Assembly (NCBI GenBank): GCA_020636775.1
Contig: JACJXF010000003.1
Span: forward strand, 84,518 to 148,517
Source of the DNA: Bacteroidales bacterium
GTDB taxonomy: Bacteria; Bacteroidota; Bacteroidia; Bacteroidales; GCA-2748055
Reading direction: 5' to 3'
DNA length: 64,000 nucleotides
In this document: piece by piece, positions 1 to 8,886 of the stretch
Layout: each line of letters opens with the position of its first letter
How positions within the stretch are numbered: the first letter of the stretch is position 1
The notes under the pieces: generated by a model
The model's input: the letters and a program-made list of their open reading frames with translations, nothing else
Told to the model about the DNA's origin: nothing
Database searches by the model: none
Program-made: the position numbers and the translations under genes

Positions 1-549
1 ACCTGGGATCGCAACGATACCCAGGGCATGTCTCCAGCCCCAATGAGTGGCTATTATACCTCCGATTGCAATACCAATGGCACTGCCGAGAGGGATGGAG
101 GCGTTCCATAATCCCATCATCCAGGCTCTTTTATGCAGTGGGTACATTCCGGATATCATAGCGGAACCTCCGGGAGCATAACCGGCTTCACCAACTCCAA
201 TGGCTGTGCGCGTTGCGAAAAGATGAGAAAATGATCTGGTGAAGGCACCTGCTGCAGTTGCTATACTCCAGATTATTGCCATAACGCCAATTGTTTTTCT
301 GCGGCTCCAGCGATCGACAAGGATGGAAATGGGAAATGTAAAAAGTACAATTGACCAATAAACAGCAGAAACCATCATCCCGCACTGAGTGTCGGTTAGT
401 AGCCACTCCGCCTTCAGAAACGGAAAAAGGGAAGTTATTATCATACGATCGACATAATCAAACATATATAATAAGAAAAGCAGGATGAAGACATAATTGG
501 TATATCTTCTTGAGAATAGATATCCTTCAGGATTAGCTTTGTTTTTCAT
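1..549 (-). CDS. MFS transporter, N-terminal half (runs off window start)
   Basis: This is the first 183 codons of a major facilitator superfamily permease; the rest lies beyond base 1. The ATG at 549-547 is followed by a short polar stretch, a hydrophobic helix ending in FDYVDRMI, and then several more membrane segments. The loop VDRWSRRKT is the typical MFS helix 2-3 loop. The later segment RTAIGVGEAGYAPGG and the motif following it resemble the Spinster-like branch of organic anion and lipid carriers, a resemblance from memory only. The substrate cannot be told from this half. The nearest downstream gene points the other way, so the transporter has its own promoter in the 550-948 gap. Confidence 0.85.
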   Translation of the reverse strand, partial: MKNKANPEGYLFSRRYTNYVFILLFLLYMFDYVDRMIITSLFPFLKAEWLLTDTQCGMMVSAVYWSIVLFTFPISILVDRWSRRKTIGVMAIIWSIATAAGAFTRSFSHLFATRTAIGVGEAGYAPGGSAMISGMYPLHKRAWMMGLWNASIPLGSAIGIAIGGIIATHWGWRHALGIVAIPG

Positions 550-948
550 TAGCTTGGTATTAGTGTTTTAGTAGCTTTTTTTATTAATCCAATTTCCAAT
601 TAATTACGACCGGATACGGTATTAAAAATTTAATGTAAAGGTGAATGCTAAAAAGAAAAAACCAGTGTTTTTTAAGACTGGAAATGTAAAAATATAATTT
701 AAGTTGTTGTAAATAAGGTGGTTTGTCTTCATGATTCTGGTTCAGAGGGTAGCAAATTCAGGACCAATTTAGAAATAAAATGGAATTATTCAAGCAATGG
801 CTTTTAATTTAAAAAATATGGAGGTAATTAATAAACCATTTAAACTACCATAAAATTCGATTTTATATCGTCTGAATTGAAAAAGGAAAAACTTGTTAAT
901 TATATGAGCGTTTTGTACTTTTCACATTCACCTTTAATGTAATATACT
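550..948. other. AT-rich divergent intergenic region
   Basis: About 400 bases between the divergent MFS gene and the exported protein at 949. It is AT-rich with many stops in all frames, and I see no RNA gene or mobile element. The only interpretable element is a promoter-like pair at 893-923, listed separately. Confidence 0.6.
893..923 (+). promoter_or_regulatory. Bacteroidetes-type promoter candidate for the gene at 949
   Basis: TTG at 893-895, a 20-base spacer and TACTTTTC at 916-923 match the Bacteroidetes consensus TTG-N19/20-TANNTTTG at all but the last base of the -7 box. The start codon lies 25 bases downstream, a normal leader length. Confidence 0.45.
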
Positions 949-1566
949 ATGAAAAAGCTCATTAGCTCATTCCTGCTGAGTATTCTTTCAATTATAATGA
1001 TTTTTGTTGGTCGGGAATGTTATGGCCAGGAAGGTGAATTGAAGAAAGACAGGTTGGAATTCATGCTGAGTCTGGGTCCCGGATTAAGCCTTGCTGCAGC
1101 CGGACCTAATACATCACTGGGCGGTGGGTTTGCCGGTGTCAGCGAAATAACTCTTGTGAAAAACAGATGCCAGGCTTCGGTTTATGCCAATGCTATTACA
1201 GGAGGGGGAAGTGATTATACAGGCCTGCTTACAAACCACATGCACGATAATTATGCGGAATTCGGAATCAAAATTGGGTTAGTACAAAGCGACAAGGAGA
1301 ATTCAAGATATTATTTTAATACCGGGATATGCTTATTGAAGAGCAGGCAGGTTTACCCGGACCCGGGGGGGTGGTTTGGAAATGGCAGCTATACTGATCT
1401 TCCAGATTCCTGGGGGATTCCTCTGGAATTTGGATGGCTGAGGCATAAAAAGCATTTCGGATACGGTTTTTCCTTCTTTTCAAATTTAAACACTGAGGCT
1501 ATATTTGGCGGACTTGCCTTAAAAGCTTCTTTCGGAAGGTTTAATTATCATGTGGTTGAGAAGTGA
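949..1566 (+). CDS. Exported hypothetical protein, probable small beta-barrel
   Basis: A 205-residue protein that I cannot place in a named family. Residues 1-26 form a signal peptide: a Lys-Lys start, a hydrophobic core, then CYGQ before the probable cleavage site. The mature part is rich in Gly and alternating aromatic and polar residues (for example FMLSLGPGLSLAAAG and FGYGFSFFSNLN) and ends in a short aromatic strand. This pattern suggests an outer-membrane beta-barrel of eight or so strands. It stands alone, convergent with the S37-type peptidase gene, and has a promoter-like sequence at 893-923. The barrel call is inferred from composition; no catalytic motif is visible. Confidence 0.6.
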   Translation: MKKLISSFLLSILSIIMIFVGRECYGQEGELKKDRLEFMLSLGPGLSLAAAGPNTSLGGGFAGVSEITLVKNRCQASVYANAITGGGSDYTGLLTNHMHDNYAEFGIKIGLVQSDKENSRYYFNTGICLLKSRQVYPDPGGWFGNGSYTDLPDSWGIPLEFGWLRHKKHFGYGFSFFSNLNTEAIFGGLALKASFGRFNYHVVEK

Positions 1567-1651
1567 AATCCATTTCAAATTGAATATTTGAGAATTTCAT
1601 TTTCTAATCTAATACCACAGTTTTTTTGTACAATAACTTTTACACAGAGTT

Positions 1652-2956
1652 CTAATTCGATATGTCGGATTTATTTATATCCATATTTAGCCACTCCTCC
1701 AGTTTACTTACAAACTGATCTTTTTGAGCAGGGCTCATATTCCTTATCCTGGCGCTGGCATGATTTGCTCCATTTAGCATGAACCATACAGAGTTGGTTT
1801 TGGAAGAAGGTGGGACAGAGGTAGCCGACCATGTATCTCCGGCACCATAGATATAAAGTATATTATTTCCTGATGTTTGGGTCCAATCGTATACTTTTCT
1901 TGAAATGCTGCTGTTATAAGGAACCTTCACTTTATTGGGTGGGAAAATAGCAGAAGGGTAGGGTTTCATTGGTAATGCTTTCAAAAGTCCCTTGAAGTCA
2001 TCTGTCCGGTAGGAATAATATCCGACATCCGCAGCCGCCTGGTAATAATGAGATTCAAATTTCTTCATGGTTTCATCTGAAAAGAAATCAATATCTGAAA
2101 CACTCAGTAAGTGTGTTACTGCCTCTTCGAGGGATGATTTTGCGGAAGGGATCTCACTGCATGAGTGTCCCCATTGCCAGAAGGAAAATTCGTATTCAAG
2201 TACTGTATATTCAAATGCCTGTTCAAAGCTCAGATAGGTAAATTCCAGACCCTTACCTTTGCTGTACCATTTCAAAAGCTGCAGCACTTCATCCCTGTTT
2301 TTCAAAATTCTGATCTGGAAATCACGGATCATATCTCTGCATTCCTTTGTATTTACTGTGTCAAAAAACTTATAGATTCTTTCATCACCCAGTGAGAGAT
2401 TTATGGGCGCAACATAAGGAACTGTAACATCAACATCCTCAGGAAAAAAATATCGATAGTAGATACTGTTCTGTCCACCCTTGCTGATGCCGGTACTTAC
2501 CCATTTGCCTTTGTATATTTCTTTAAAAATCTGGTTGATGTGGTGCAGATCTCCGGCTTCCTGCTCAACATTGAGATAGGAATAATCAGGGTTGTCAGGT
2601 ATACTTTTCCCGAAATAACGGTGCTCAACCTCAAGCTGATTGGAATTCAAAAGGCTGCTTAATTCATTCTTGTAAATCCTGGGTTGCTCATAACCTTCGG
2701 TAACAAATACAACAGGTCTGTCATAACCCCTGTGGGAAAGAAAAGCCCTCTGGTAAAAATACCCTTTTTCCGGATTATTATGATCGATGGGCTGCCTGAT
2801 CATTAATTCATATGCTTCTTCATACCCTTTCGGAGTATCTACCTGGAAAAAAATAACATCCGGGAGTTCAAATAATTTTTTCTCGAGTGGGCTGAATTGA
2901 GAAAATGAAACAAAGCATATGGAAAGAATCAGGAAGAGGGTAATTATCTTTTTCAT
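1652..2956 (-). CDS. Exported S37-family serine peptidase (tripeptidyl aminopeptidase-like)
   Basis: The nucleophile elbow GISKGG, with Ser near residue 158, and the surrounding alpha/beta-hydrolase layout fit the S37 (PS-10) family, which removes N-terminal tripeptides. A likely acid lies in YGAGDTWSATS and the base in LNGANHASARIR near the C-terminus. The ATG at 2956 is preferred over the in-frame ATG at 3001 because it places a clean signal peptide, MKKIITLFLILSICFVSFSQ, at the very start; from there the protein has 434 residues. The product should be periplasmic or secreted. It stands alone. Its role in peptide scavenging, with the OPT transporter and PepD nearby, is inference. Confidence 0.8.
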   Translation of the reverse strand: MKKIITLFLILSICFVSFSQFSPLEKKLFELPDVIFFQVDTPKGYEEAYELMIRQPIDHNNPEKGYFYQRAFLSHRGYDRPVVFVTEGYEQPRIYKNELSSLLNSNQLEVEHRYFGKSIPDNPDYSYLNVEQEAGDLHHINQIFKEIYKGKWVSTGISKGGQNSIYYRYFFPEDVDVTVPYVAPINLSLGDERIYKFFDTVNTKECRDMIRDFQIRILKNRDEVLQLLKWYSKGKGLEFTYLSFEQAFEYTVLEYEFSFWQWGHSCSEIPSAKSSLEEAVTHLLSVSDIDFFSDETMKKFESHYYQAAADVGYYSYRTDDFKGLLKALPMKPYPSAIFPPNKVKVPYNSSISRKVYDWTQTSGNNILYIYGAGDTWSATSVPPSSKTNSVWFMLNGANHASARIRNMSPAQKDQFVSKLEEWLNMDINKSDISN

Positions 2957-3420
2957 GAAGTTTATTATTTGGAGGATTAAAAATACATATTTTTTCCTCA
3001 ATTGAGGATTTTAAGCCAGGCTGATATTTCCCTTTCCAGGGAAAGATTTGTATAATAAAACTGTCAATGCCTTATTCCACCTGTATTTTTCGGTTTTTGA
3101 CAATTATGCTAATTTAAACCTTATGTTCTAAAACTTATTATAACGGAATTGATTTAAAAATAAGCAGGTTTTATTTTAATTTCTGTTCAAACTTAACTTA
3201 ATTACAAGCAATCTGACAGAAGATAAATTACTAAATGCCAGTACATTATTTTTAATCAGTTTTATCCTTTTTAGCGAATACTGATTTGTGCAGAATTTTT
3301 CAGCTTACAATGGTTTTAACTTCTTTTAAGATTACTGAGACTAAATCTATACCTCATTAGAATTTCAACTAAATAAAAGTTTATTACATTTATGCACGTA
3401 AAAAAACTAATCCTACTTTT
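2957..3420. other. Divergent intergenic region with a short inverted repeat
   Basis: About 460 bases separate the S37 peptidase and the OPT transporter. The region is AT-rich and holds no gene I can support. An inverted repeat, TTTCCCT at 3027-3033 and AGGGAAA at 3038-3044 with a 4-base loop, lies about 70 bases upstream of the peptidase start. It has no T-run, so it looks more like an operator or RNA hairpin than a terminator. TACTTTTA at 3413-3420 abuts the OPT start codon but has no TTG at the right distance. Confidence 0.45.
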
Positions 3421-5514
3421 ATGTCACAGCAGAAAAAATTTGTCCCTTTCGTATCGGCCGAAACTAATCTGGCCGAATTTACTGTCAGAGCTTTAATAAT
3501 AGGTCTGGTCCTTGCCGTTGTTCTCGGAGCGGCCAATGCATATCTGGGTTTGAAAGCTGGTATGACCATTGCTGCCACCTATCCAGCAGCTGTAATTGGA
3601 ATGGCCCTTATAAAAGCCATGAAGGGCAGTATACTGGAAGAAAATTTTGCACGTACGGTTGGATCCATTGGAGAATCCGTAGCTGCAGGAGCCATTTTCA
3701 CCATACCTGCATTTTATATAGTATATCTTCAGAAGCAACAGCAAGGTGTTGAGGTAGAAAATTACTTTACTTATGGCGTTACAACCGCTATCCTCATTGC
3801 CGGTGGAATTCTTGGAATTATGTTTGTCGCCCTGCTTCGAAAAGTAATGGTTGATGATGCTGAACTTCCTTTTCCGGAGTCAGTGGCTGCAGCGGAAATT
3901 CATAAATCAGGCAGTCAGTCGGGTAGCGGTTCAAAATACCTTTTTGGCTCAATGATCATTGGTGCCATCGTTACCATGCTTGCCAAATTCAGTGTTTTTG
4001 CAGATTACTGGGAACGTTTTATTGTTTTCGGGAAGCAGGGAATTACCGGCATGGGAAGCTTTTTTGGAGAAAAACTGGGCGTTTTTGGAAAAGGAGGCGC
4101 GCTTGCAGGTACTCCGGCTATTTCACCTGCATATCTTGGTGTAGGTTATATAATCGGGCCCAGGCTGGCTTCACTCAACTTCAGTGGTAGTGTTCTGGCA
4201 TGGGGACTTATGACTCCCATTATTTTGTATTTTCTGGGTCCTCATATTGACATTGACGGAATAGCGGCTGCCATGGCACAGAGTGATGGAATATCCCAGA
4301 GTGCTGCTTTACAAAAAGTATGGATTGATAAAGCATACAGTGTCTGGAGGTTTGTGGTTCGCCCCATGGCAATTGGCGGAATGCTTGTGTCAGCGGTTTA
4401 TACACTCTATCGTATGCGCAAGAGCTTATTTGCCGGCGTCAGCCGTTCCATTGATGATGTTAAAAAAGCAGCCTCAGGAATTGATACAGGTGTACCCCGG
4501 AATGAAAAAGACATTTCTTTCAACTGGATTATGCTGGGTATATTAGCTGTGGCACTTGCCACCTTTGCCATAACTTTCTTTGTATTCAGCACCAGTCTTC
4601 TGGTAGCTGTTGTAGCTGCTACAGTTATGATTATACTTGCTTTCTTTTTCGCGGCGGTTTCAGGCTACCTTGTTGGTATAATGGGATCCAGTAATAACCC
4701 GATTTCGGGACTTACCCTTACTGCACTTGTTGTTACTGCTCTTATTATGGTTGTGCTGGGTGTAAAAGGAAATGAAGGAGTTGCAGCAACACTGGGTGTG
4801 GCGGCAATTGTATGTGTTTCGGCTGCTGTTGCCGGCGAGATGTTACAGGATTTGAAAGCCGGTCATATACTGGGCGGAACTCCATGGAGGATGCAGCTTG
4901 GCGATATTATTGGTGTTGTTGCTGCAGGTGCAGTAATGTTCTTCGTGCTTTCCTATCTTAACCAGGGGGATATCAACACCGGTTTGAAAGAGGGGTATAT
5001 AGGCGGATTTGGCTCAAAAGAATTATCAGCTCCACAGGCTAACCTGATGGCTTTATTGTCGCAGGGTATCGTGGGAGGTGAAATGGCATGGCCGCTGGTA
5101 ATTACCGGAATGTTGCTTGGTATAGGCTTCATTATCATGAGAGTCCAGAGTCCTATGCTGGTTTTTGTAGGAATGTACCTTCCCTTACAGACAACCTTTG
5201 CTATATTCATCGGCGGATTGATAAAAGGAGGACTTACAATGTTGTCAGAAAAAAGAAAACATAATGATGCTCAAAAAATCCGGAGTGAAAATATCGGAGT
5301 GCTTCTGGCTTCGGGACTTATTGCCGGGGAGGCTCTGATGGGGCTTGTCTTTGCAATTTTCGCAGCTTTTGGGAAATTCCCGACAGGTTTGTTCGAGCAC
5401 CCTTCCTATTTGATAGGACTGGCAATTCTTTCGCTTATTGCATGGGGTATGGTCAGCCTGCCTCTGCGCAATGCAGGAAGTCCTGATGAACCAGCACCTC
5501 CATCAGCAATGTAA
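3421..5514 (+). CDS. OPT-family oligopeptide transporter
   Basis: A 697-residue inner-membrane protein with about 16 predicted membrane segments. The N-terminal segment has the family-typical stretch GAANAYLGLKAGMTIAATYP, and the conserved MGSSNNPISG loop lies near the middle. OPT proteins import small peptides, or metal chelates in some branches, driven by the proton gradient. Length is normal for bacterial members. The gene is followed at 58 bases by a PqqD-like gene and then pepD, which favours peptide uptake followed by intracellular cleavage. The start is the only ATG that keeps the conserved N-terminus whole. Peptide rather than metal-chelate specificity is inference from context. Confidence 0.9.
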   Translation: MSQQKKFVPFVSAETNLAEFTVRALIIGLVLAVVLGAANAYLGLKAGMTIAATYPAAVIGMALIKAMKGSILEENFARTVGSIGESVAAGAIFTIPAFYIVYLQKQQQGVEVENYFTYGVTTAILIAGGILGIMFVALLRKVMVDDAELPFPESVAAAEIHKSGSQSGSGSKYLFGSMIIGAIVTMLAKFSVFADYWERFIVFGKQGITGMGSFFGEKLGVFGKGGALAGTPAISPAYLGVGYIIGPRLASLNFSGSVLAWGLMTPIILYFLGPHIDIDGIAAAMAQSDGISQSAALQKVWIDKAYSVWRFVVRPMAIGGMLVSAVYTLYRMRKSLFAGVSRSIDDVKKAASGIDTGVPRNEKDISFNWIMLGILAVALATFAITFFVFSTSLLVAVVAATVMIILAFFFAAVSGYLVGIMGSSNNPISGLTLTALVVTALIMVVLGVKGNEGVAATLGVAAIVCVSAAVAGEMLQDLKAGHILGGTPWRMQLGDIIGVVAAGAVMFFVLSYLNQGDINTGLKEGYIGGFGSKELSAPQANLMALLSQGIVGGEMAWPLVITGMLLGIGFIIMRVQSPMLVFVGMYLPLQTTFAIFIGGLIKGGLTMLSEKRKHNDAQKIRSENIGVLLASGLIAGEALMGLVFAIFAAFGKFPTGLFEHPSYLIGLAILSLIAWGMVSLPLRNAGSPDEPAPPSAM

Positions 5515-5572
5515 AGTCTCAGGTTTGAAATTTTAAAATACATTTTACAGATTAGTATAAGCGATTTATGGC

Positions 5573-5953
5573 ATGAATTTTTTCCAGAGAAGAAAAATCC
5601 TGAGGAGTACCAGCGTCGATGATCTTGTTCCGGTCAGGGTACACGGCCATACCCTTGTTGATGGAAGAGTAGTGATTTTGTCTCCAAAATTCAAAAGCAA
5701 ATGGATGCATAATTTATTCCCTTCTACAGCGGCCATGTTCTACAGGATAAAACTCGACGAACTGGGAAGTATAAGCTGGGAATGTATTTCAGGCGAAAAG
5801 ACCGTAAATGAGATCAGTCTTGAGGTTCAGAATGTTATGAAAGAAAGAGGCATTGATACTGCGGATGCTGAAAAAAGAGTGTCCAAATTCATGTCATTGC
5901 TTTACGACTGGAGATACATTACTTTCAGACAGATTCTTGCTTCCGGGAACTGA
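5573..5953 (+). CDS. PqqD-like protein (RRE fold), no RiPP partners nearby
   Basis: A 126-residue soluble protein. The middle and C-terminal parts carry the PqqD pattern: LDELGSISWECISGEKTVNEI, followed by a helix and then a winged end in KFMSLLYDWRYITF. PqqD domains bind leader peptides in ribosomal peptide modification systems, but no radical SAM enzyme, protease or precursor-like small gene lies beside it. It sits 58 bases after the OPT transporter gene and 100 bases before pepD on the same strand, so co-transcription is likely. A role as a peptide-binding partner or regulator of the transporter is inference. Family assignment is fairly secure; function is unknown. Confidence 0.7.
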   Translation: MNFFQRRKILRSTSVDDLVPVRVHGHTLVDGRVVILSPKFKSKWMHNLFPSTAAMFYRIKLDELGSISWECISGEKTVNEISLEVQNVMKERGIDTADAEKRVSKFMSLLYDWRYITFRQILASGN

Positions 5954-6053
5954 GTTTTTATGGGGAAAGTATATTCAGGAAAGATTGATTAACTTACAGT
6001 ATTATAAGAATCATTTAATAACGTGGAATTGTATCCACCTAAAAAATAAATAA

Positions 6054-7511
6054 ATGAGTACAATAAAATCCTTAAAACCCGAACTGGTCTGGAATAATTT
6101 TTATGAACTTACACAAATTCCCAGGCCTTCAAAAAAGGAAGAAAAGGCAATTGCATTTGCCAAATCATTTGGAGAGAAGCTTGGACTTGAGACAATAGTC
6201 GACGAGGTTGGAAATGTTATTATCCGCAAACCGGCAACTCCCGGAATGGAAAAGAGAATGGCCGTGGTACTGCAGGGACATCTCGATATGGTACCTCAGA
6301 AAAATGCCGACAAGAAGCATGATTTTGAAAAAGATCCCATTGAGACAATTATCGATGGTGAATGGGTCACTGCCAACGGAACTACTCTCGGAGCCGATAA
6401 TGGCATCGGAGCTGCAGCCGCTATGGCAATACTGCAGGATAAATCAATAAAACATGGTCCCGTTGAAGTTCTTCTTACCATAGATGAAGAAACAGGAATG
6501 ACCGGTGCCTTTGAGCTGAAGCCTGGGGTGCTGAAAGGCGATATTTTACTGAATCTTGACTCTGAGGATGAAGGAGAGCTTTATATCGGATGTGCCGGAG
6601 GGATGAATTCCACCGGAACCATGAAATATAAAGTAGAAGCGGTTCCGGCCAACAGCATAGCGTTTAAGCTTTCTGTTACCGGATTAAAAGGCGGACATTC
6701 TGGTTTGGATATTAACCTGGGAAGGGGAAATGCAAACAAGCTAATGAACCGTTTCCTCTGGGCAGCATCCGAACTCGGATTAAGATTATCATCCATGGAA
6801 GGTGGAAGCCTGAGAAATGCAATACCCCGGGAAGCATTTGCTGTTGTGGTTGTTCCTTCTGAAAATAAGGACAAGTTACTAAAGCTGGCAAAAGAGTATC
6901 ACGGAATTTTTAGTCAGGAATATGCAAGCGCTGATGGCGGACTGAAATTTGAGGCTCTTCCTGCTGAATTGCCTTCTGGAGTAATGGATAAGGATTCACA
7001 GGCAAAACTTATTAAAGTAGTCTATGGAACTCCTAACGGTGTGCTGAGAATGAGTGCCGATCTGGAAGGAATAGTTGAAACATCAACAAACCTGGCAATT
7101 GTAAATGTAAACAACGGAGAAGCAAAAGTAATGTGCCTTCTGCGTTCATCAGTCGATTCAGCCAAGATAAGCCTTGGTAACATGACGCAATCGGTAATGG
7201 AGCTGGGCGGAATGAAGGTTGTCCATGACGGAACCTACCCCGGATGGAAGCCGAATGTGAACTCGGTAATACTGAAAACCATGAAGGAGGTTTATCAGAA
7301 AAAATATGGGAAAATTCCTGAAGTTAAGGTAATTCATGCCGGCCTTGAGTGTGGAATTATTGGAGCCACTTACCCGGGAATGGAACTGATATCTTTCGGG
7401 CCAACCATTCGTTTTCCCCACAGTCCTGATGAAAAAGTAAATATAGCCACCGTAGGCAAATTTTATGAATATCTGGTGGAAACTCTGGCTGCCATCCCGG
7501 AAAAGAAATAA
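6054..7511 (+). CDS. pepD: Cytosolic beta-Ala-His dipeptidase / aminoacyl-histidine dipeptidase PepD (M20C)
   Basis: A 485-residue member of metallopeptidase family M20C that hydrolyses Xaa-His and other dipeptides in the cytoplasm using two zinc ions. Metal ligands and catalytic residues are visible in order: GHLDMVPQKN, GADNGIGAA, the Glu pair in DEETGMTG, and a late His in FPHSPDE. The dimerisation insert lies between, with the conserved GLKGGHSGLDI. Length matches E. coli PepD. There is no signal peptide. Its place after the OPT transporter and PqqD-like genes suggests that imported dipeptides are cleaved here. Confidence 0.93.
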   Translation: MSTIKSLKPELVWNNFYELTQIPRPSKKEEKAIAFAKSFGEKLGLETIVDEVGNVIIRKPATPGMEKRMAVVLQGHLDMVPQKNADKKHDFEKDPIETIIDGEWVTANGTTLGADNGIGAAAAMAILQDKSIKHGPVEVLLTIDEETGMTGAFELKPGVLKGDILLNLDSEDEGELYIGCAGGMNSTGTMKYKVEAVPANSIAFKLSVTGLKGGHSGLDINLGRGNANKLMNRFLWAASELGLRLSSMEGGSLRNAIPREAFAVVVVPSENKDKLLKLAKEYHGIFSQEYASADGGLKFEALPAELPSGVMDKDSQAKLIKVVYGTPNGVLRMSADLEGIVETSTNLAIVNVNNGEAKVMCLLRSSVDSAKISLGNMTQSVMELGGMKVVHDGTYPGWKPNVNSVILKTMKEVYQKKYGKIPEVKVIHAGLECGIIGATYPGMELISFGPTIRFPHSPDEKVNIATVGKFYEYLVETLAAIPEKK

Positions 7512-7566
7512 CCTTATACCGGTTGGTTCAGGAAAATAAATATGCCTTTTAAAAATTTTATCAATC

Positions 7567-8886
7567 ATGAAGAATCAGAATAGTAAATGGTCCAGAAGAC
7601 AATTTATTGGCGCTACAGCTGCTGGAATGGCAGGGATTATGGTTATTCCAGGCCTGACAGCTTGTGTTGCTCCTAAAAAATCAGGCGATATCCGGCTTGG
7701 ATTTATTGGAATGGGGCAACAGTCTATGTTCCTGTTAAATGGTTTTATTAATATTCCAGGTGTTCAGGTATTAGCCGGATGCGACGTTTATGGAATAAAG
7801 CGCCAGCGTTTTGAGAAAAGAGTGAAGGATTTTTATAAGAAGGCCGGAAAGGAGGTTAAGGTTGAGACCTACGAACATTATCAGGATTTGCTGAACAGGA
7901 CTGATATTGATGCCGTTGTTATTGCGACTCCGGATCATGCCCATGCTATTATTGCCATTGCAGCCTGTAAAGCCGGCAAGGATGTTTACCTCGAAAAGCC
8001 TATGACTTTCACTATTAAGGAAGGACAGGAACTCCGCAAGGCAGTACGCGAAAATCATATTGTACTGGCTATAGGGAGTCAGCAACGTTCCGACCCAAAT
8101 TTCCAGCATGCTGTTAAACTTGTGCAAAGCGGAGCATTGGGAAAAATCAACCTGGTTAATGCCTATGTCGGAGCACCTCCCACTCCCTATGATTTGCCCG
8201 AAGAGCCTGTTCCTGCTGATTTAAACTGGGATTTGTGGCTGGGCCCTCTTCCGAATTACATCCATTTTAACCATGAACTTGATCCTCCTATTTCACTTGA
8301 TCCGGAGGAAGATGAAAAAATCTGGGGAGCCTGGAGATGGTATAAGGAAATGGGTGGAGGATTTACAACCGACTGGGGTGCTCATATGTTCGATATTGCT
8401 CAATGGGGATTAGGGATGGACAGAAATGGTCCGGTGGAGATCTCACCCATTGGTGATGGTACAAAATATATGACATTTAAATATGCCAGCGGGACAGTCA
8501 TGACATCCGAACCTTTTGATGAAAAATTAACCAAGGGTGTTAAGTTCTGGGGAGAAAAAGGATGGATTGAAGTTGCCAGGGGATATTTCAATGCTTCCGA
8601 TCCTGAATTTAATCCTCCTCCGGCAGCAGAATCGGCTGTTCCATATGAAACAAAAGCCTCACACCATCTTAATTTTATTGAATCAGTAAGATCCAGAAGG
8701 GATCCTGTTGTGCCGGTTGAAATTGGTCATAGCAGTTGTACGGTATGTAACCTCGGAAACATTGCCTGCGAGCTGAAAAGAACCATTAAATGGGATCCTG
8801 CTACTGAAAGCTTTGTGGACGATGTTGACAGAGCAGCTACAAAAATGCTGCAATATCAATACCGGGAGGGCTATAAACTGGTTTAA
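7567..8886 (+). CDS. Exported Gfo/Idh/MocA-family oxidoreductase (Tat signal)
   Basis: A 439-residue NAD(P)-dependent sugar dehydrogenase-type protein. Residues 1-35 form a Tat signal with SRRQFIGATAAG and then a hydrophobic run ending in LTAC, so it may be a Tat-exported lipoprotein. The Rossmann motif GFIGMGQQS follows, then the strand IDAVVIATPDHAHA and the family EKP motif in YLEKPM. The C-terminal half is the alpha/beta substrate domain. Such exported members with tightly bound cofactor are common in Bacteroidota and usually act on sugars in the periplasm. The gene lies 55 bases after pepD and overlaps metF by 4 bases tail to tail. The substrate is unknown. Confidence 0.85.
   Translation: MKNQNSKWSRRQFIGATAAGMAGIMVIPGLTACVAPKKSGDIRLGFIGMGQQSMFLLNGFINIPGVQVLAGCDVYGIKRQRFEKRVKDFYKKAGKEVKVETYEHYQDLLNRTDIDAVVIATPDHAHAIIAIAACKAGKDVYLEKPMTFTIKEGQELRKAVRENHIVLAIGSQQRSDPNFQHAVKLVQSGALGKINLVNAYVGAPPTPYDLPEEPVPADLNWDLWLGPLPNYIHFNHELDPPISLDPEEDEKIWGAWRWYKEMGGGFTTDWGAHMFDIAQWGLGMDRNGPVEISPIGDGTKYMTFKYASGTVMTSEPFDEKLTKGVKFWGEKGWIEVARGYFNASDPEFNPPPAAESAVPYETKASHHLNFIESVRSRRDPVVPVEIGHSSCTVCNLGNIACELKRTIKWDPATESFVDDVDRAATKMLQYQYREGYKLV

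Noticed and set aside
5853..6053. 66-codon plus-strand frame overlapping the PqqD-like gene, considered as a RiPP precursor
   Set aside because: It overlaps the PqqD-like gene by about 100 bases in another frame, its product has no leader-core pattern, and no modifying enzyme is present.
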